Notes under the pieces: generated by a model | Databases searched by the model: none | Seen by the model: the letters and a program-made list of their open reading frames with translations, nothing else | What the model was told of the DNA's origin: nothing | Part shown: positions 1 through 9,475 of the stretch, one piece after another | Position numbering within the stretch: position 1 is the first letter of the stretch | How the letters are laid out: each line of letters opens with the position of its first letter | Position numbers and translations under genes: made by a program | Assembly (NCBI GenBank): GCA_030158675.1 | Contig: JAOASL010000030.1 | Coordinates: 63,890-127,889, forward strand | From: Burkholderiaceae bacterium | GTDB taxonomy: Bacteria > Pseudomonadota > Gammaproteobacteria > Burkholderiales > Burkholderiaceae_D | Length of the DNA stretch: 64,000 nt | Direction of reading: 5' to 3'

Positions 1-373
1 GGATGAAGTTCAGCGACGGCGGCAGGTAGCTGGCGATGTTGGGCAGATGGCCGTGGTAATGCACGGCGTCATAACCGCTGGCGCGGCGCAGGATGGCGCG
101 CGCGAAGCGGCGCGCGATCACACTGCGCTTGGGCGGCATGAACAGGCCCAGGTGCATCTCCTTCCAGCCGTCGAACTGGCCGCGCAGTTCCGGATAGAAG
201 CGGCCGTCGAAATCGAATTCCGCACCAGCCTGCGCTGGGCTGACATCGTCGTTGCCCATCAGGTCCACTTCATGGCCGTCGGCCAGCAGCGCGCGCGCCA
301 GTGCCAGCACATGACGCGCCAGGCCGCCCATGCCAATGGCTGGCAGGTCTTCGCTGACCATCAGGATGCGCAT
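1..373 (-). CDS. Glycosyltransferase, N-terminal part (runs off left edge)
   Basis: Reading the minus strand from the ATG at 373 gives about 124 residues beginning MRILMVSEDLPAIGMGG, followed by LARHVLALARALLADGHEVDL. This is the typical first Rossmann strand and glycine-rich loop of GT-B (family 4) glycosyltransferases. The catalytic C-terminal half lies outside the window, so donor and acceptor cannot be named. The start codon follows the stop of the upstream flippase gene by one base, so the two are probably translated from one mRNA as part of the exopolysaccharide operon. A cytoplasmic-face enzyme adding a sugar to the lipid-linked repeat unit is the likely role; this is inferred from context. 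Confidence 0.75.
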   Translation of the reverse strand, partial: MRILMVSEDLPAIGMGGLARHVLALARALLADGHEVDLMGNDDVSPAQAGAEFDFDGRFYPELRGQFDGWKEMHLGLFMPPKRSVIARRFARAILRRASGYDAVHYHGHLPNIASYLPPSLNFI

Positions 374-374
374 T

Positions 375-1877
375 TCAGCGCGCTCCCTGCATCAGCCGGC
401 GCGAGGCCACGCGCAGCGCGCTGCGTTCATCGCCACGCACGATGAAGGCGAAGCCACCTACCAGCAGCAGCAGCGCGCCGGCAGTCGCCAGCGACAGCAG
501 GCCGCCGACCGAGTCCGGCAGCCACCATTTCAGCGGCAAGGCCAGTACCAGCGCACCAGCCGCCGTCGCGAAGCCCGGCCACCAGCAGGTGCGCAGTGTC
601 TCGCGTACCGACACCGGTACGGTGCGTCCATGCACATAGCCGATGAATAGCGCGGTCATCAGCAGTGATGCCAGCAGGTGCGCGACGGCGGCACCGATGA
701 TGCCGCCAGCCGCAACGCCGACCCACACCAGCCCGACACCGAGCAGGCCGCGCGCGATCGCGAAGCGGCCGGTGATTTTCGGATGGCCCAGGCCGTCGTT
801 GATCAGTGACGGTATCGTCGTCAATGAATCGGCCATCAGTGCGGCGGTGACCAGCAACAGCACCGGATAGCCGTCGGCGACGAACTCGGGGCCGACCCAG
901 CGCCTCAGGAATACGTCGCCGGTCAGGGTGATCATGCCGAGCGCCGCGAAGTTCAGGTAGCCGAGAATGCGTGTTGCATCGAGGCAGAGCGCGCGCAACT
1001 CGCGTTCGTTGCCGGTCGCAGCCAGCGCAGAGACGCGTGGATAGATCACGCTGGCGAGCCGGTAGGTGAGGCCGAGCAGCCGACCCGCGAGCTGGCTGGG
1101 TACGGTGTAGAACGCCAGTGCCACCGGTCCGGCCAGCGCGCCGACCAGCAGCTTGTCCGCATGCTGGTGCAGCAGTGACGCCAGGCGCGACAGCCAGGTA
1201 TGGCCGGAGAAGCGCGCCAGCGCGATACAGGTGTCGCGTTGCGGCAGTGCCGGCGCAAGCGGCATGCCAAGCCGCCCCATCAACGCGGCCAGCCAGAACA
1301 GGTTTGCGCCAGATAGGGCGACACGCGCCAGTACCACGCCAGCGATGCCGCCGCCGTGCACCGCAACGGCCGCCGACGCGAGGTTGGCGAGGATACCGAA
1401 CAGGGCTTCGCTGCCGGCTGAACGGTCATAGCGTTGCAGCGCCTGCGGCACCACCAGCAGGTAGTTCTGCCATTGCGACAGCGCGAAGCCGACGGCGGCC
1501 AGGCGCAGCCCCAGCAATGCATCGTCCTGCAGCAACGCCGAGACGCCGAAGAAGCGCGCCAGCAGCGGTGCGGCGAACAAGAACAGCAACACGCCGCCGG
1601 CCAGTCCCAGCACGCCATAGAACGCCAGTCCGAACCAGAAGGTCTCGGCGAAGCGGCGACGGTCGCCGCGCGCATGATGTTCGGCGAGGTATTTGATTGC
1701 ACCGGCCGACAGGCTCAGGTCGAAGATGCCGGCATAGCCGACGATGGCACCGATGACGGTAACGATGCCGAAGCCTTCGAGACCGAGCCCGCTGATCAGC
1801 CAGGGCACGGTGGCCAGCGCAACCAGCGCGGGTAGCGCGGCGCCGGTAAGGTTCCACAGTGAATTACGCAGCAGCAT
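375..1877 (-). CDS. Wzx-like polysaccharide flippase (MOP superfamily)
   Basis: 500 residues, almost entirely hydrophobic with short charged loops, consistent with 12-14 membrane helices. The beginning (LLRNSLWNLTGAALPALVAL) is the usual start of lipopolysaccharide/exopolysaccharide flippases of the MOP family, which move undecaprenyl-linked repeat units across the inner membrane. It overlaps the polymerase gene upstream by 14 bases and is followed one base later by a glycosyltransferase, fitting a Wzx/Wzy-dependent exopolysaccharide operon. The family assignment rests on hydrophobic pattern, length and context; substrate specificity cannot be read. Confidence 0.8.
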   Translation of the reverse strand: MLLRNSLWNLTGAALPALVALATVPWLISGLGLEGFGIVTVIGAIVGYAGIFDLSLSAGAIKYLAEHHARGDRRRFAETFWFGLAFYGVLGLAGGVLLFLFAAPLLARFFGVSALLQDDALLGLRLAAVGFALSQWQNYLLVVPQALQRYDRSAGSEALFGILANLASAAVAVHGGGIAGVVLARVALSGANLFWLAALMGRLGMPLAPALPQRDTCIALARFSGHTWLSRLASLLHQHADKLLVGALAGPVALAFYTVPSQLAGRLLGLTYRLASVIYPRVSALAATGNERELRALCLDATRILGYLNFAALGMITLTGDVFLRRWVGPEFVADGYPVLLLVTAALMADSLTTIPSLINDGLGHPKITGRFAIARGLLGVGLVWVGVAAGGIIGAAVAHLLASLLMTALFIGYVHGRTVPVSVRETLRTCWWPGFATAAGALVLALPLKWWLPDSVGGLLSLATAGALLLLVGGFAFIVRGDERSALRVASRRLMQGAR

Positions 1878-3270
1878 GATGTGGCGACCAGTGTGGCTGA
1901 CGAGCCGACGGCAAGCGTGCGCTGAGGTAAGGCAGCGCCAGCGTCAGGCCTAGCAGCAGCATCGTGCGGAATTCGATGACAGGCGTACCGATCAGCAGGG
2001 TCGGCATCCAGAACAACAGACCGGCCATGCCGGCATCGGCCAGCAGCGCGCTGTTGCCGCGTAGCGCAGAACGCCGTTTTAGGTAATGCGCAATGCATGC
2101 GGCCAGCAGCGCAACGAACAGGGCCAGCCCGGCAAAGCCGCTTTTCAGCAACAGGTGACCGAAGCCGCTGTGCACGAAGTCAAATTTGCCGAAGTGGTAG
2201 TCGAGCGCGTCTTCATTGCCATAGAAGCTGCCCCAGCTGCCCAGGCCAAATAGCCAGTGTCCGTCCAGGCTTTGTGCAGCCGCCTCGAGTTCATAGAAGC
2301 GACTGACATCGGTGGCGCGATCCGGGCCGACGTCATACAGCAGCGACGACAAAAAGCCGCCGCCGGTACTGTTGGCGGCCAGCCGCTCGCGCATCAGCGT
2401 GCCGGCCGCGCCCAGCAGCGCGAGCGCGCCGAATCCGCCAAATGCGAGCCGGCGCTGCCAAGGCAGCTGCCATAGCAGCACCACCGACATCAGTCCCAGG
2501 CCGATTAGCGATGAACGGCGGAACGATAGTGCAACGGTCGCCAGCTCCATCGCCAGCAATATCAGCAGCCCGAGCTTGCGCGCCATCGTCAGCCGGGCTT
2601 CGGGCATTAGCAACAGCCATGCGATGCAGAATGCGGCGAGTGCGGCGATGAAATTGTCGGCGATGTCGAAATACACCAGCGTGATGTCGAGCCGCTCGAA
2701 ATTGCGGTAAGGGTTTGCATCATCGCCGCCAAAGAATGCATAGCGCACCAACCCGAAGACGGCGCGCAGCGCAGCCAGCACAAGGATCAGCAGCAACAGC
2801 CGGCGGCGATCCTGCTCGTCGCGCAGCGCCAGTAGCAGTAGCAACGCGAACAGCGCCATATTCAGCACGTTCAGGATGCCGTTGTAGCCAAGCACGGCGA
2901 GCACATCGATACCTTCGGCCAGGCCGAGCGCGAGATGTGCGCTCAACAGGAAGCCGAACGCAAGCAGGAACGGCACGAACGGTGACGGCGGCGACTGTCG
3001 CAGGCGATGCACGGCCTCACGCACCAGCGCAGCGGCCACCGCGACCCACAGCGACAGATTCAGTAACGAGAACGAAAACAGACCGGTGCCGCGTGAGTAG
3101 ATCGTGTTGTCCTCCTGCAGCTGGCCCCAGGTCGAGGCCGAGCATACGCACAGCACCGCTACGAAGCCGAACGCAATCGCAGCCGGTGCGTGCAGGCAGG
3201 CCAGCAGCGCCAGCGGCAACAGAGCCAGCGCGCCCATCAGCAGCCAGAAAGGATCGACGGAAGGCGACAT
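1864..3270 (-). CDS. Wzy/O-antigen ligase family membrane protein
   Basis: 468 residues from the ATG at 3270. The reading frame stays open upstream but that part is the shadow of fcl. There are about ten or more hydrophobic helices, and a larger loop late in the protein contains DYHFGKFDFVHSGFGH followed by LLKSGFAGLALF. That is the usual layout of Wzy polymerases and WaaL-type ligases, where a periplasmic loop with a conserved His precedes a Gly-rich helix. Its position between sugar-nucleotide genes and the flippase favours a repeat-unit polymerase over a ligase, but sequence alone does not separate them. The start is 13 bases after the fcl stop. Confidence 0.72.
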   Translation of the reverse strand: MSPSVDPFWLLMGALALLPLALLACLHAPAAIAFGFVAVLCVCSASTWGQLQEDNTIYSRGTGLFSFSLLNLSLWVAVAAALVREAVHRLRQSPPSPFVPFLLAFGFLLSAHLALGLAEGIDVLAVLGYNGILNVLNMALFALLLLLALRDEQDRRRLLLLILVLAALRAVFGLVRYAFFGGDDANPYRNFERLDITLVYFDIADNFIAALAAFCIAWLLLMPEARLTMARKLGLLILLAMELATVALSFRRSSLIGLGLMSVVLLWQLPWQRRLAFGGFGALALLGAAGTLMRERLAANSTGGGFLSSLLYDVGPDRATDVSRFYELEAAAQSLDGHWLFGLGSWGSFYGNEDALDYHFGKFDFVHSGFGHLLLKSGFAGLALFVALLAACIAHYLKRRSALRGNSALLADAGMAGLLFWMPTLLIGTPVIEFRTMLLLGLTLALPYLSARLPSARQPHWSPHHAAA

Positions 3271-3283
3271 CGGCGCTTTGACT

Positions 3284-4321
3284 TCAGATTCGCAGCAGCG
3301 GCGCCGCAGACCGGTCCCGCACATCGGGGCCGGAGCGCAGCGTATGCTCGCCACGGCAGGCAGAACGAAAATGGTCGACGGTATGCTGCAAGCCATCGGC
3401 CAGACGGATGCGTGGTTCCCAGCCAAGACTGCGCAGCCGGCTGGAGTCGAGCAGCTTGCGTGGCGTGCCATCTGCGCGGCTGCGGTCGAACGTGATGTGA
3501 CCCTGATAGCCGGTGGTCTCCGCGACCATCATGGCCAGTGTGGCGATACGCACTTCCTCGCCGCTGCCAGCGTTCAGGTGGGCACGTTGCGGCGCGACCA
3601 GCGGTGCGAGCCGTTCGCGTGGTTGCGCCATCAGGTGCAGGCAGGCGGCTGCGAGATCATCGACGTGCAGGAACTCGCGCTGCGGCGTGCCGCTGCCCCA
3701 GATGCGAACTTCTCGCGCACCGGCCAGCTGAGCATCATGAAAGCGCCGGATCAGCGCCGGCAGTACATGACTGTCTTCGGCGTGGAAATTGTCGCCTGGC
3801 CCGTACAGGTTAGTCGGCATCAGGCAGCGGAAGTCGGTGCCGAACTGCCGGTTGTAGCTTTCGCAGAGCTTGATGCCGGCGATTTTCGCGATCGCATATG
3901 GCTCATTGGTCGGTTCGAGTGCGCCGCCGAGCAGGCATTCTTCACGCATCGGTTGCGGCGCCGCGCGCGGATAGATGCACGACGAGCCGAGGAACAGCAG
4001 TCGCTGCACTTTGTGCTTCCACGCTGTGTGGATTACCGCATTCGCGATCGCCAGATTCTGTTGAATGAATTCCGCCGGGCGGGTCTGATTGGCGTGAATG
4101 CCACCGACGCGTGCAGCCGCCAGATAAACGGTATCGATGCCGGCCTGCGCAAAGAAGTCGTCGACGGCTGCGGCGTCACCGAGGTCGAGCTCGTCATGGC
4201 TACGCAGTACCAGCTCACAGTCACTGCCTGCCTGCAGCGGGGCCAGCGCGCGCACCAGCGCGGCGCCGACCATGCCGCGATGGCCGGCGACGAAGATGCG
4301 TTCCGGCGCGCGCTTATTCAT
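3284..4321 (-). CDS. fcl: GDP-L-fucose synthase
   Basis: Converts GDP-4-keto-6-deoxymannose to GDP-L-fucose by epimerisation at C3 and C5 and NADPH reduction. The 345-residue extended SDR shows the NADP loop GHRGMVGAA (residues 13-21), the catalytic SSC (113-115) inside GSSCIYP, and the YAIAK pair Y142/K146. It overlaps the gmd gene by 8 bases, so the two steps of GDP-fucose synthesis are coupled. The C-terminus runs about 25 residues past the usual end of the fold with an Arg-rich, low-complexity tail. Identification is secure from motifs and partner gene. Confidence 0.93.
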   Translation of the reverse strand: MNKRAPERIFVAGHRGMVGAALVRALAPLQAGSDCELVLRSHDELDLGDAAAVDDFFAQAGIDTVYLAAARVGGIHANQTRPAEFIQQNLAIANAVIHTAWKHKVQRLLFLGSSCIYPRAAPQPMREECLLGGALEPTNEPYAIAKIAGIKLCESYNRQFGTDFRCLMPTNLYGPGDNFHAEDSHVLPALIRRFHDAQLAGAREVRIWGSGTPQREFLHVDDLAAACLHLMAQPRERLAPLVAPQRAHLNAGSGEEVRIATLAMMVAETTGYQGHITFDRSRADGTPRKLLDSSRLRSLGWEPRIRLADGLQHTVDHFRSACRGEHTLRSGPDVRDRSAAPLLRI

Positions 4322-5456
4322 GATGCGCGAACGCCCTGAAGCCGCTGCTTTTCACCAGCACATACTTGCGCGCGGCGGCCAGGTCGGCATCCACCATCTC
4401 GCGAACGAGCTCGGCGAATGTCGTGCGCGGCACCCAACCCAGCTGTCTGCGCGCCTTCCCGGCATCGCCGAGCAGTGAATCCACCTCGGTCGGACGGAAG
4501 TAGCGGGGGTCGATGCGCACGATGACCTGGCCAGCGCGCAAGCTGTCGTGATCGCCACCTGATTCGACGATCGCGGTTTCTTCTATGCCGCTGCCGCGCC
4601 AGCACAGCGTAATGCCGAGCGCCTGTGCGGCCAGCTCGATAAACTCGCGCACGCTGTACTGACGCCCGGTGGCGATCACATAGTCCTCAGGATCGCGCTG
4701 TTGCAGCATCAGCCACTGCATCTCGACATAGTCGCGCGCGTGGCCCCAGTCACGCTTCGAATCGAGGTTGCCTAAATACATGCAGTCCTGCTGGCCGAGC
4801 GCGATATGCGCCAGCGCGCGGGTCACCTTGCGGGTGACGAAAGTCTCGCCACGCAATGCGGATTCATGATTGAACAGAATGCCGTTGCACGCATACAGGC
4901 CATAGGCCTCGCGATAATTGACCGTGATCCAGTATGCATACAGCTTGGCGGCCGCATAGGGACTGCGCGGGTAAAACGGCGTGGCCTCGGTCTGTGGCAC
5001 CTGTTGCACCTTGCCGTACAGTTCTGACGTCGAGGCCTGATAGAAGCGGGTTTTTTTTTCGAGGCCCAGAATGCGGATCGATTCCAGCAGCCGCAGTGTG
5101 CCGAGGGCGTCGGAATTCGCGGTGTACTCAGGCTCTTCGAACGACACGCCGACATGGCTTTGCGCGGCGAGGTTATAGACCTCGTCCGGCTGCGTCTGCT
5201 GCATCACGCGAATCAGCGACGCGGTGTCGGTCATGTCGCCGTGATGCAGGATGAAGCGGCGGCCGGCCTCATGCGGGTCCTGATACAGGTGATCGATGCG
5301 ACCGGTATTGAACTGCGAGCCACGTCGCTTGATGCCGTGGACGGTATAGCCCTTGGCCAGCAGCAGCTCGGAAAGCAGTGCGCCGTCCTGGCCGGTGACG
5401 CCGGTGACCAGTGCTACGCGTTGGCCTTGCTGCGGTATCGCTTCTGTCGGGATCAT
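4314..5456 (-). CDS. gmd: GDP-mannose 4,6-dehydratase
   Basis: First committed step to GDP-L-fucose. The protein has the NAD(P) loop [10 protein letters not shown] near residue 20, the STSELYGK segment carrying the catalytic Thr/Glu region, and [12 protein letters not shown] with the Tyr-Lys pair. The frame is open to an ATG at 5546, with another ATG at 5495. I chose 5456 (380 residues) because AGGCAGG lies just upstream and the fold begins soon after; 5495 remains possible. It lies between galE and fcl, with a gap of about 100 bases to the galE stop and an overlap with fcl. Confidence 0.93.
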   Translation of the reverse strand: MIPTEAIPQQGQRVALVTGVTGQDGALLSELLLAKGYTVHGIKRRGSQFNTGRIDHLYQDPHEAGRRFILHHGDMTDTASLIRVMQQTQPDEVYNLAAQSHVGVSFEEPEYTANSDALGTLRLLESIRILGLEKKTRFYQASTSELYGKVQQVPQTEATPFYPRSPYAAAKLYAYWITVNYREAYGLYACNGILFNHESALRGETFVTRKVTRALAHIALGQQDCMYLGNLDSKRDWGHARDYVEMQWLMLQQRDPEDYVIATGRQYSVREFIELAAQALGITLCWRGSGIEETAIVESGGDHDSLRAGQVIVRIDPRYFRPTEVDSLLGDAGKARRQLGWVPRTTFAELVREMVDADLAAARKYVLVKSSGFRAFAHHE

Positions 5457-5559
5457 GGATGCCTGCCTGTACGGCGTCGTTGAATCAGCAGTCATTGTGT
5501 GGTCGTGGCAGTGGCAGCCATTGCGTTGGCGCAGCCTGTGCGGCACCGTCCGGATTTGC

Positions 5560-6573
5560 TCAATAGCCGTTCGGGTTCATCTGCTGCCAGCGCCAGTGGT
5601 CAGCGCACATTTGCGCAAGGCTTTTTTCGGCGCGCCAGCCCAGCAGTGCCTCGGCTTTGGCCGGCGAGGCGTAGCAGGTGGCGACATCACCGGGACGGCG
5701 CGGCGCCGCGCGCAACGGAACCGCGCGATGACATGCGCGCTCGAATGCGGCCACCGCCTGTAGCACGCTGGCGCCCTGGCCGGTGCCGAGATTGACCGTG
5801 AACGAGCCGCTCGTGCTGAACAGACGTTCGAGCGCGGCGAGGTGGCCGCGCGCGAGGTCAGTCACATGAATGTAGTCACGCACGCCGGTACCGTCGAGGG
5901 TCGGATAATCGTCGCCGAAGACTGCAAGATGCGGTCGCCGTCCGGCGGCGACCTGCGCGATATAAGGCATCAGATTGTTTGGCACGCCGCGCGGGTCTTC
6001 GCCGATCAGGCCACTCTCGTGCGCGCCCGCCGGATTGAAATAGCGCAGCGTGGCAATGCGCCATTCGGGGTCGGCCTGCACCAGGTCGACCAGCAACTGC
6101 TCGACCATCAGCTTCGAGCGGCCATACGGATTGGTGGCCGAGGTCGGCGCATCCTCGGTGACGGGCACTACCTGCGGATCGCCGTACACCGTCGCCGAGG
6201 AGCTGAACACCAGCTTGCGCACGCCTTGCTGGTGCAGCACGCGCAGCAGTGACACACTGCCGCAGACATTATTGTCGTAATACTCGAGCGGGCGGGTGAC
6301 GGATTCGCCGACTGCCTTCAGTCCGGCGAAATGAACTACTGCCGCGATCGGCTCGCGCTGCAATAGCCGCGTCAGCGCCGCATGGTCGCGCACATCCATC
6401 GTGTGGAATGGCAGTTCGCGATCAGCAATCTGTTCGACACGCTCGATCGCGCGTGCTGAACTGTTGCAAAGATTGTCGATGCCGATCACTTGCCAGCCGG
6501 CCTGCAGCAGACAAGCGCAAGTGTGCGAGCCGATGTAACCACTGGCGCCGGTGACGAGTACGGTGTGGCTCAT
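5560..6573 (-). CDS. galE: UDP-glucose 4-epimerase
   Basis: Interconverts UDP-glucose and UDP-galactose with bound NAD. The 337-residue protein has [10 protein letters not shown] at residues 8-17, the SSSATVYG motif (124-131) with the catalytic Ser/Thr region, and the Y150/K154 pair in NPYGRSK. It also carries [11 protein letters not shown], typical of GalE. It follows galU by about 18 bases in the same direction and supplies galactose donors for the polysaccharide encoded here. Length and all active-site motifs are normal. Confidence 0.94.
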   Translation of the reverse strand: MSHTVLVTGASGYIGSHTCACLLQAGWQVIGIDNLCNSSARAIERVEQIADRELPFHTMDVRDHAALTRLLQREPIAAVVHFAGLKAVGESVTRPLEYYDNNVCGSVSLLRVLHQQGVRKLVFSSSATVYGDPQVVPVTEDAPTSATNPYGRSKLMVEQLLVDLVQADPEWRIATLRYFNPAGAHESGLIGEDPRGVPNNLMPYIAQVAAGRRPHLAVFGDDYPTLDGTGVRDYIHVTDLARGHLAALERLFSTSGSFTVNLGTGQGASVLQAVAAFERACHRAVPLRAAPRRPGDVATCYASPAKAEALLGWRAEKSLAQMCADHWRWQQMNPNGY

Positions 6574-6591
6574 GATGAGGCGACGTCGTGG

Positions 6592-7554
6592 TCAGTGCGC
6601 ATCGGCAGCCAGCGTCGGGCGCGGCTCGCCGGATGCCGGTTCATGAGTCACTGACTTCGGCGCCGATACCGGCGCAGCAGTCGTCAGCGGCAGTTGCGCG
6701 AGAAAGCGGCGGAATTCGTCGGCCACTTCCGGATGCCGCAGCGCGAATTCGACGGTCGCCTGCAGATAGCCCTGCTTGGTGCCGCAGTCGAAGCGGCGTC
6801 CCTCGAACTGGTAGGACAGCACGGCTTCGGAGCGCATCAGCCGCGCGATGCCGTCGGTGAGTTGCAGCTCGCCGCCGGCGCCCGGCGTGATCTCGCGCAG
6901 GTAACGGAAGATCGAGGGCGTCAGGATGTAACGGCCGACCACGGCCATGTTCGATGGCGCCTGCTGGGGTGACGGCTTCTCGATGATGCCGTCGAGCTTC
7001 AGCAGACGGTCCGCGACCGGCCGTCCTTCGACGATGCCGTATGCGCCGCTCTGTTCCATGGGTATCGCCTCGACCCCGATAATGCTGCTGCCATAGTGGG
7101 CATGCAGGTCGACCATCTGCCGCATCACCGGCACCGGCGCGTCGAGCAGGTCGTCGGCGAGGATGATCGCGAATGGTTCATCTTGCACCAGGCGCTCCGC
7201 GCACAGCACCGCATGGCCGAGGCCGAGGGCCTCGGACTGGCGTACGTAAACGCACTGGACGGCATCGGGCTTGATCCGGTGGATCAGGCGCAGCAGCGCG
7301 TCCTTGTGGCGCACCGCAAGTTCGGCCTCGAGTTCGTAGGCCTTGTCGAAATGGTCTTCGATTGCGCGCTTGTTGCGGCCGGTGATGAAGATCAGTTCGG
7401 TGATGCCGGCTTCGATCGCTTCCTCGACCGCATACTGGATCAGCGGCTTGTCGACCACTGGCAGCATTTCTTTCGGGCTGGCCTTGGTGGCCGGAAGGAA
7501 ACGGGTGCCGAGTCCTGCTACCGGAAACACGGCCTTGCTGACTTTTTTACGCAT
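6592..7554 (-). CDS. galU: UTP-glucose-1-phosphate uridylyltransferase
   Basis: Makes UDP-glucose from UTP and glucose-1-phosphate. From the ATG at 7554 the protein is 320 residues and begins MRKKVSKAVFPVAGLGTRFL, then PATKASPKEMLPVVDKPLIQY, the classical GalU N-terminus. GIIEKP and DCGTKQGYLQA motifs are also present. An upstream in-frame ATG at 7584 would add ten residues not typical of the family. The start overlaps the end of the VanZ-like gene by 8 bases. The last ~30 residues are Ala/Pro/Ser-rich and probably disordered. Confidence 0.94.
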   Translation of the reverse strand: MRKKVSKAVFPVAGLGTRFLPATKASPKEMLPVVDKPLIQYAVEEAIEAGITELIFITGRNKRAIEDHFDKAYELEAELAVRHKDALLRLIHRIKPDAVQCVYVRQSEALGLGHAVLCAERLVQDEPFAIILADDLLDAPVPVMRQMVDLHAHYGSSIIGVEAIPMEQSGAYGIVEGRPVADRLLKLDGIIEKPSPQQAPSNMAVVGRYILTPSIFRYLREITPGAGGELQLTDGIARLMRSEAVLSYQFEGRRFDCGTKQGYLQATVEFALRHPEVADEFRRFLAQLPLTTAAPVSAPKSVTHEPASGEPRPTLAADAH

Positions 7555-7915
7555 GAGGATCCAGGTCGGGTGAAAGTCGGGCACGCAACAGCAGCAGTGA
7601 CACTATCGCGGCGGTAGCGATATCAAAGCACCAGTCGATGATGGACGCGTTGCGGTAGGGCAGAAGCGACTGGATAGATTCGTCGGCCAGACCAAGCAGC
7701 GCGATGACGCCCAGCGTGACTGCGGCGCGGTGCAGCGGCGGCGCCGACACGGCGGCGAAGCAGAGTAGCGTCATGACGCCGTAGGCCAGCACGTGCAGCA
7801 GCTTGTCGCCGAAGTGCGCGGACAGCAGGTCGGCCTCTCCGGGCAGTGCGCCGTAGATGACCATGGTCAGAAAAAACAGCGCGAGCGCGCACAGCCAGAA
7901 CGGGCGCACGGACAT
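7547..7915 (-). CDS. VanZ-like small membrane protein
   Basis: A 122-residue protein starting at the ATG that overlaps the manC stop (TGATG). Four hydrophobic helices lie at about residues 5-22, 40-58, 62-80 and 95-112. The motif FGDKLLHVLAYG after helix 1, the DESIQSLLPYRNAS segment and the following DW are hallmarks of VanZ-family proteins. VanZ itself gives low-level teicoplanin resistance. Homologues in exopolysaccharide loci are common but their role is not established. The tight coupling to manC and galU suggests a function in assembly or regulation of the polymer, which is inference. Confidence 0.8.
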   Translation of the reverse strand: MSVRPFWLCALALFFLTMVIYGALPGEADLLSAHFGDKLLHVLAYGVMTLLCFAAVSAPPLHRAAVTLGVIALLGLADESIQSLLPYRNASIIDWCFDIATAAIVSLLLLRARLSPDLDPHA

Positions 7916-9333
7916 CAGTTGCGTCCATACGGGTCGCTGAGGCGCACGATGTCGTCTTCGCCGAGATAGCCACCGCACTGCACCTCGATCAGTTCGAGCG
8001 GCAGCTTGCCCGGATTGGCCAGCGTATGTACGACGCCGACACCGATGTAGGCGCTCTGGTTCTCGCCCAGCAGATAAGTCTGCTCGCCCTGGGTGACCCG
8101 CGCCGTGCCGGACACGACGATCCAATGCTCGGCGCGATGGTGGTGCATCTGCAATGACAGGCTCGCGCCGGGCTGCACGGTGATGCGTTTGACCTGGAAA
8201 CGTTCGCCGCGTGCGATCGATTGATAACGCCCCCAGGGTCGCCGCACTGCGGGATGGTCGCGGCATTCGGGCCGGCCTTGCTGTTGCAGCCGCTGCACCA
8301 GTTCGCGCGTACGTTGTGCTTCGGCTTTCGGCAGCACCAGCAGTGCATCGTCGGTATCGACGATGACGATGCCGTCGAGACCGCAGGCCGAGACCAGCCG
8401 CCGTCCCGCATGGACATGGCAATCGCGGCAATCGTCAAGCAGCACATCGCCGCGAATGGCGTTGCCGTCGGCGTCATGCGGCGCGTTGTCCCACACTGAC
8501 GACCACGAGCCGATGTCGGACCAGCCGGCGTCCAGCGGCAACAGTGCCGCATTGGACGTGTGCTCCATCAGCGCGTGGTCGATTGAGATGTCGGGACTGT
8601 CGGCATAGGCATGAGCGTCGAGCCGGACGATGCCGTCGGCATGGGCGGCGTTTTGTACCGCACGCACGGCGGCCGCGTGTACCTGTGGTGCGTGCGCTTT
8701 CAGTTCTTGCAGCAGGCTGCGGCAGCGGAACAGGAACATGCCGCTGTTCCACAGGCAGTGCCGCGCCTCGATTAGCCATGCAGCGCGCTCGCGCTCAGGC
8801 TTTTCGATGAAGGCATCGACGCGGCGCGCGCCGCCTGCGAGCGTGGCACCGGGTTGCAGATAGCCATAGCCGGTTTCTGGTGCATCAGGTCGGATGCCAA
8901 AGGTCATCAGCAGCCCGGCCTGCGCCGCTTCGGTGGCCGCGCGCACGCTGGCAGCGAACGCAACGCTATCGCGCAGCAGATGGTCCGACGGCAGCACCAG
9001 CATCAGTGCGTCATCGTGCGTGCGCTGCAAGTGGCAGGCCGCGCTCGCGATGGCCGCTGCGGTGCCACGCTGTACGGGTTCGAGCAACAGGGTCGCGCCC
9101 TGCACGCCGATCTCGTCCAACTGCGCAGCAGCGATGAAGCGAGTCGCCTCCGCCGCCAGCAGCAGCGGCGGCTGCGTGGTCAGTGAGGCACAGCGCTGCA
9201 GTGTCTGCTGCAATAGGCTGTGCTCGCCCTGCAGGCAGAGGAATTGCTTCGGCAGGCGCTCGCGTGATAAGGGCCACAGTCGCGTACCGGTTCCACCGCA
9301 GAGCACCACGGGCACCAGGGGAAGATGTTCCAT
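7915..9333 (-). CDS. manC: Mannose-1-phosphate guanylyltransferase / mannose-6-phosphate isomerase
   Basis: Type II PMI-GMP enzyme making GDP-mannose, the precursor for gmd/fcl. From the ATG at 9333 it has 472 residues. VVLCGGTGTRLWPLSRE (9-25) followed by PKQF is the pyrophosphorylase signature; FIEKP and DIGSWSSVWD follow. The C-terminal ~115 residues form a cupin with RPWGRYQSI and QMHHHRAEHWIVVSGTA, the isomerase metal site. An AAGGA sequence lies about 12 bases before the start. The frame is open 27 codons upstream but without a better ribosome site. Confidence 0.94.
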   Translation of the reverse strand: MEHLPLVPVVLCGGTGTRLWPLSRERLPKQFLCLQGEHSLLQQTLQRCASLTTQPPLLLAAEATRFIAAAQLDEIGVQGATLLLEPVQRGTAAAIASAACHLQRTHDDALMLVLPSDHLLRDSVAFAASVRAATEAAQAGLLMTFGIRPDAPETGYGYLQPGATLAGGARRVDAFIEKPERERAAWLIEARHCLWNSGMFLFRCRSLLQELKAHAPQVHAAAVRAVQNAAHADGIVRLDAHAYADSPDISIDHALMEHTSNAALLPLDAGWSDIGSWSSVWDNAPHDADGNAIRGDVLLDDCRDCHVHAGRRLVSACGLDGIVIVDTDDALLVLPKAEAQRTRELVQRLQQQGRPECRDHPAVRRPWGRYQSIARGERFQVKRITVQPGASLSLQMHHHRAEHWIVVSGTARVTQGEQTYLLGENQSAYIGVGVVHTLANPGKLPLELIEVQCGGYLGEDDIVRLSDPYGRN

Positions 9334-9475
9334 TGTTTCGGATCCTTCGGAAGAGCGATGGGCATGTGACCGTTGCACGAACGCCCTGGCATCGGTCTGC
9401 ATGGCCTGCAGCATTGTCAGTACGGTGGCGTAACGACACTAGCGATAGTGCGGCCAGCGATAGTTTGTCAGGCGC

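Noticed and set aside
3104..4339. Plus-strand open frame of 411 codons over fcl
   Set aside because: Antisense shadow of a well-supported GDP-fucose synthase gene in GC-rich DNA; no domain features.
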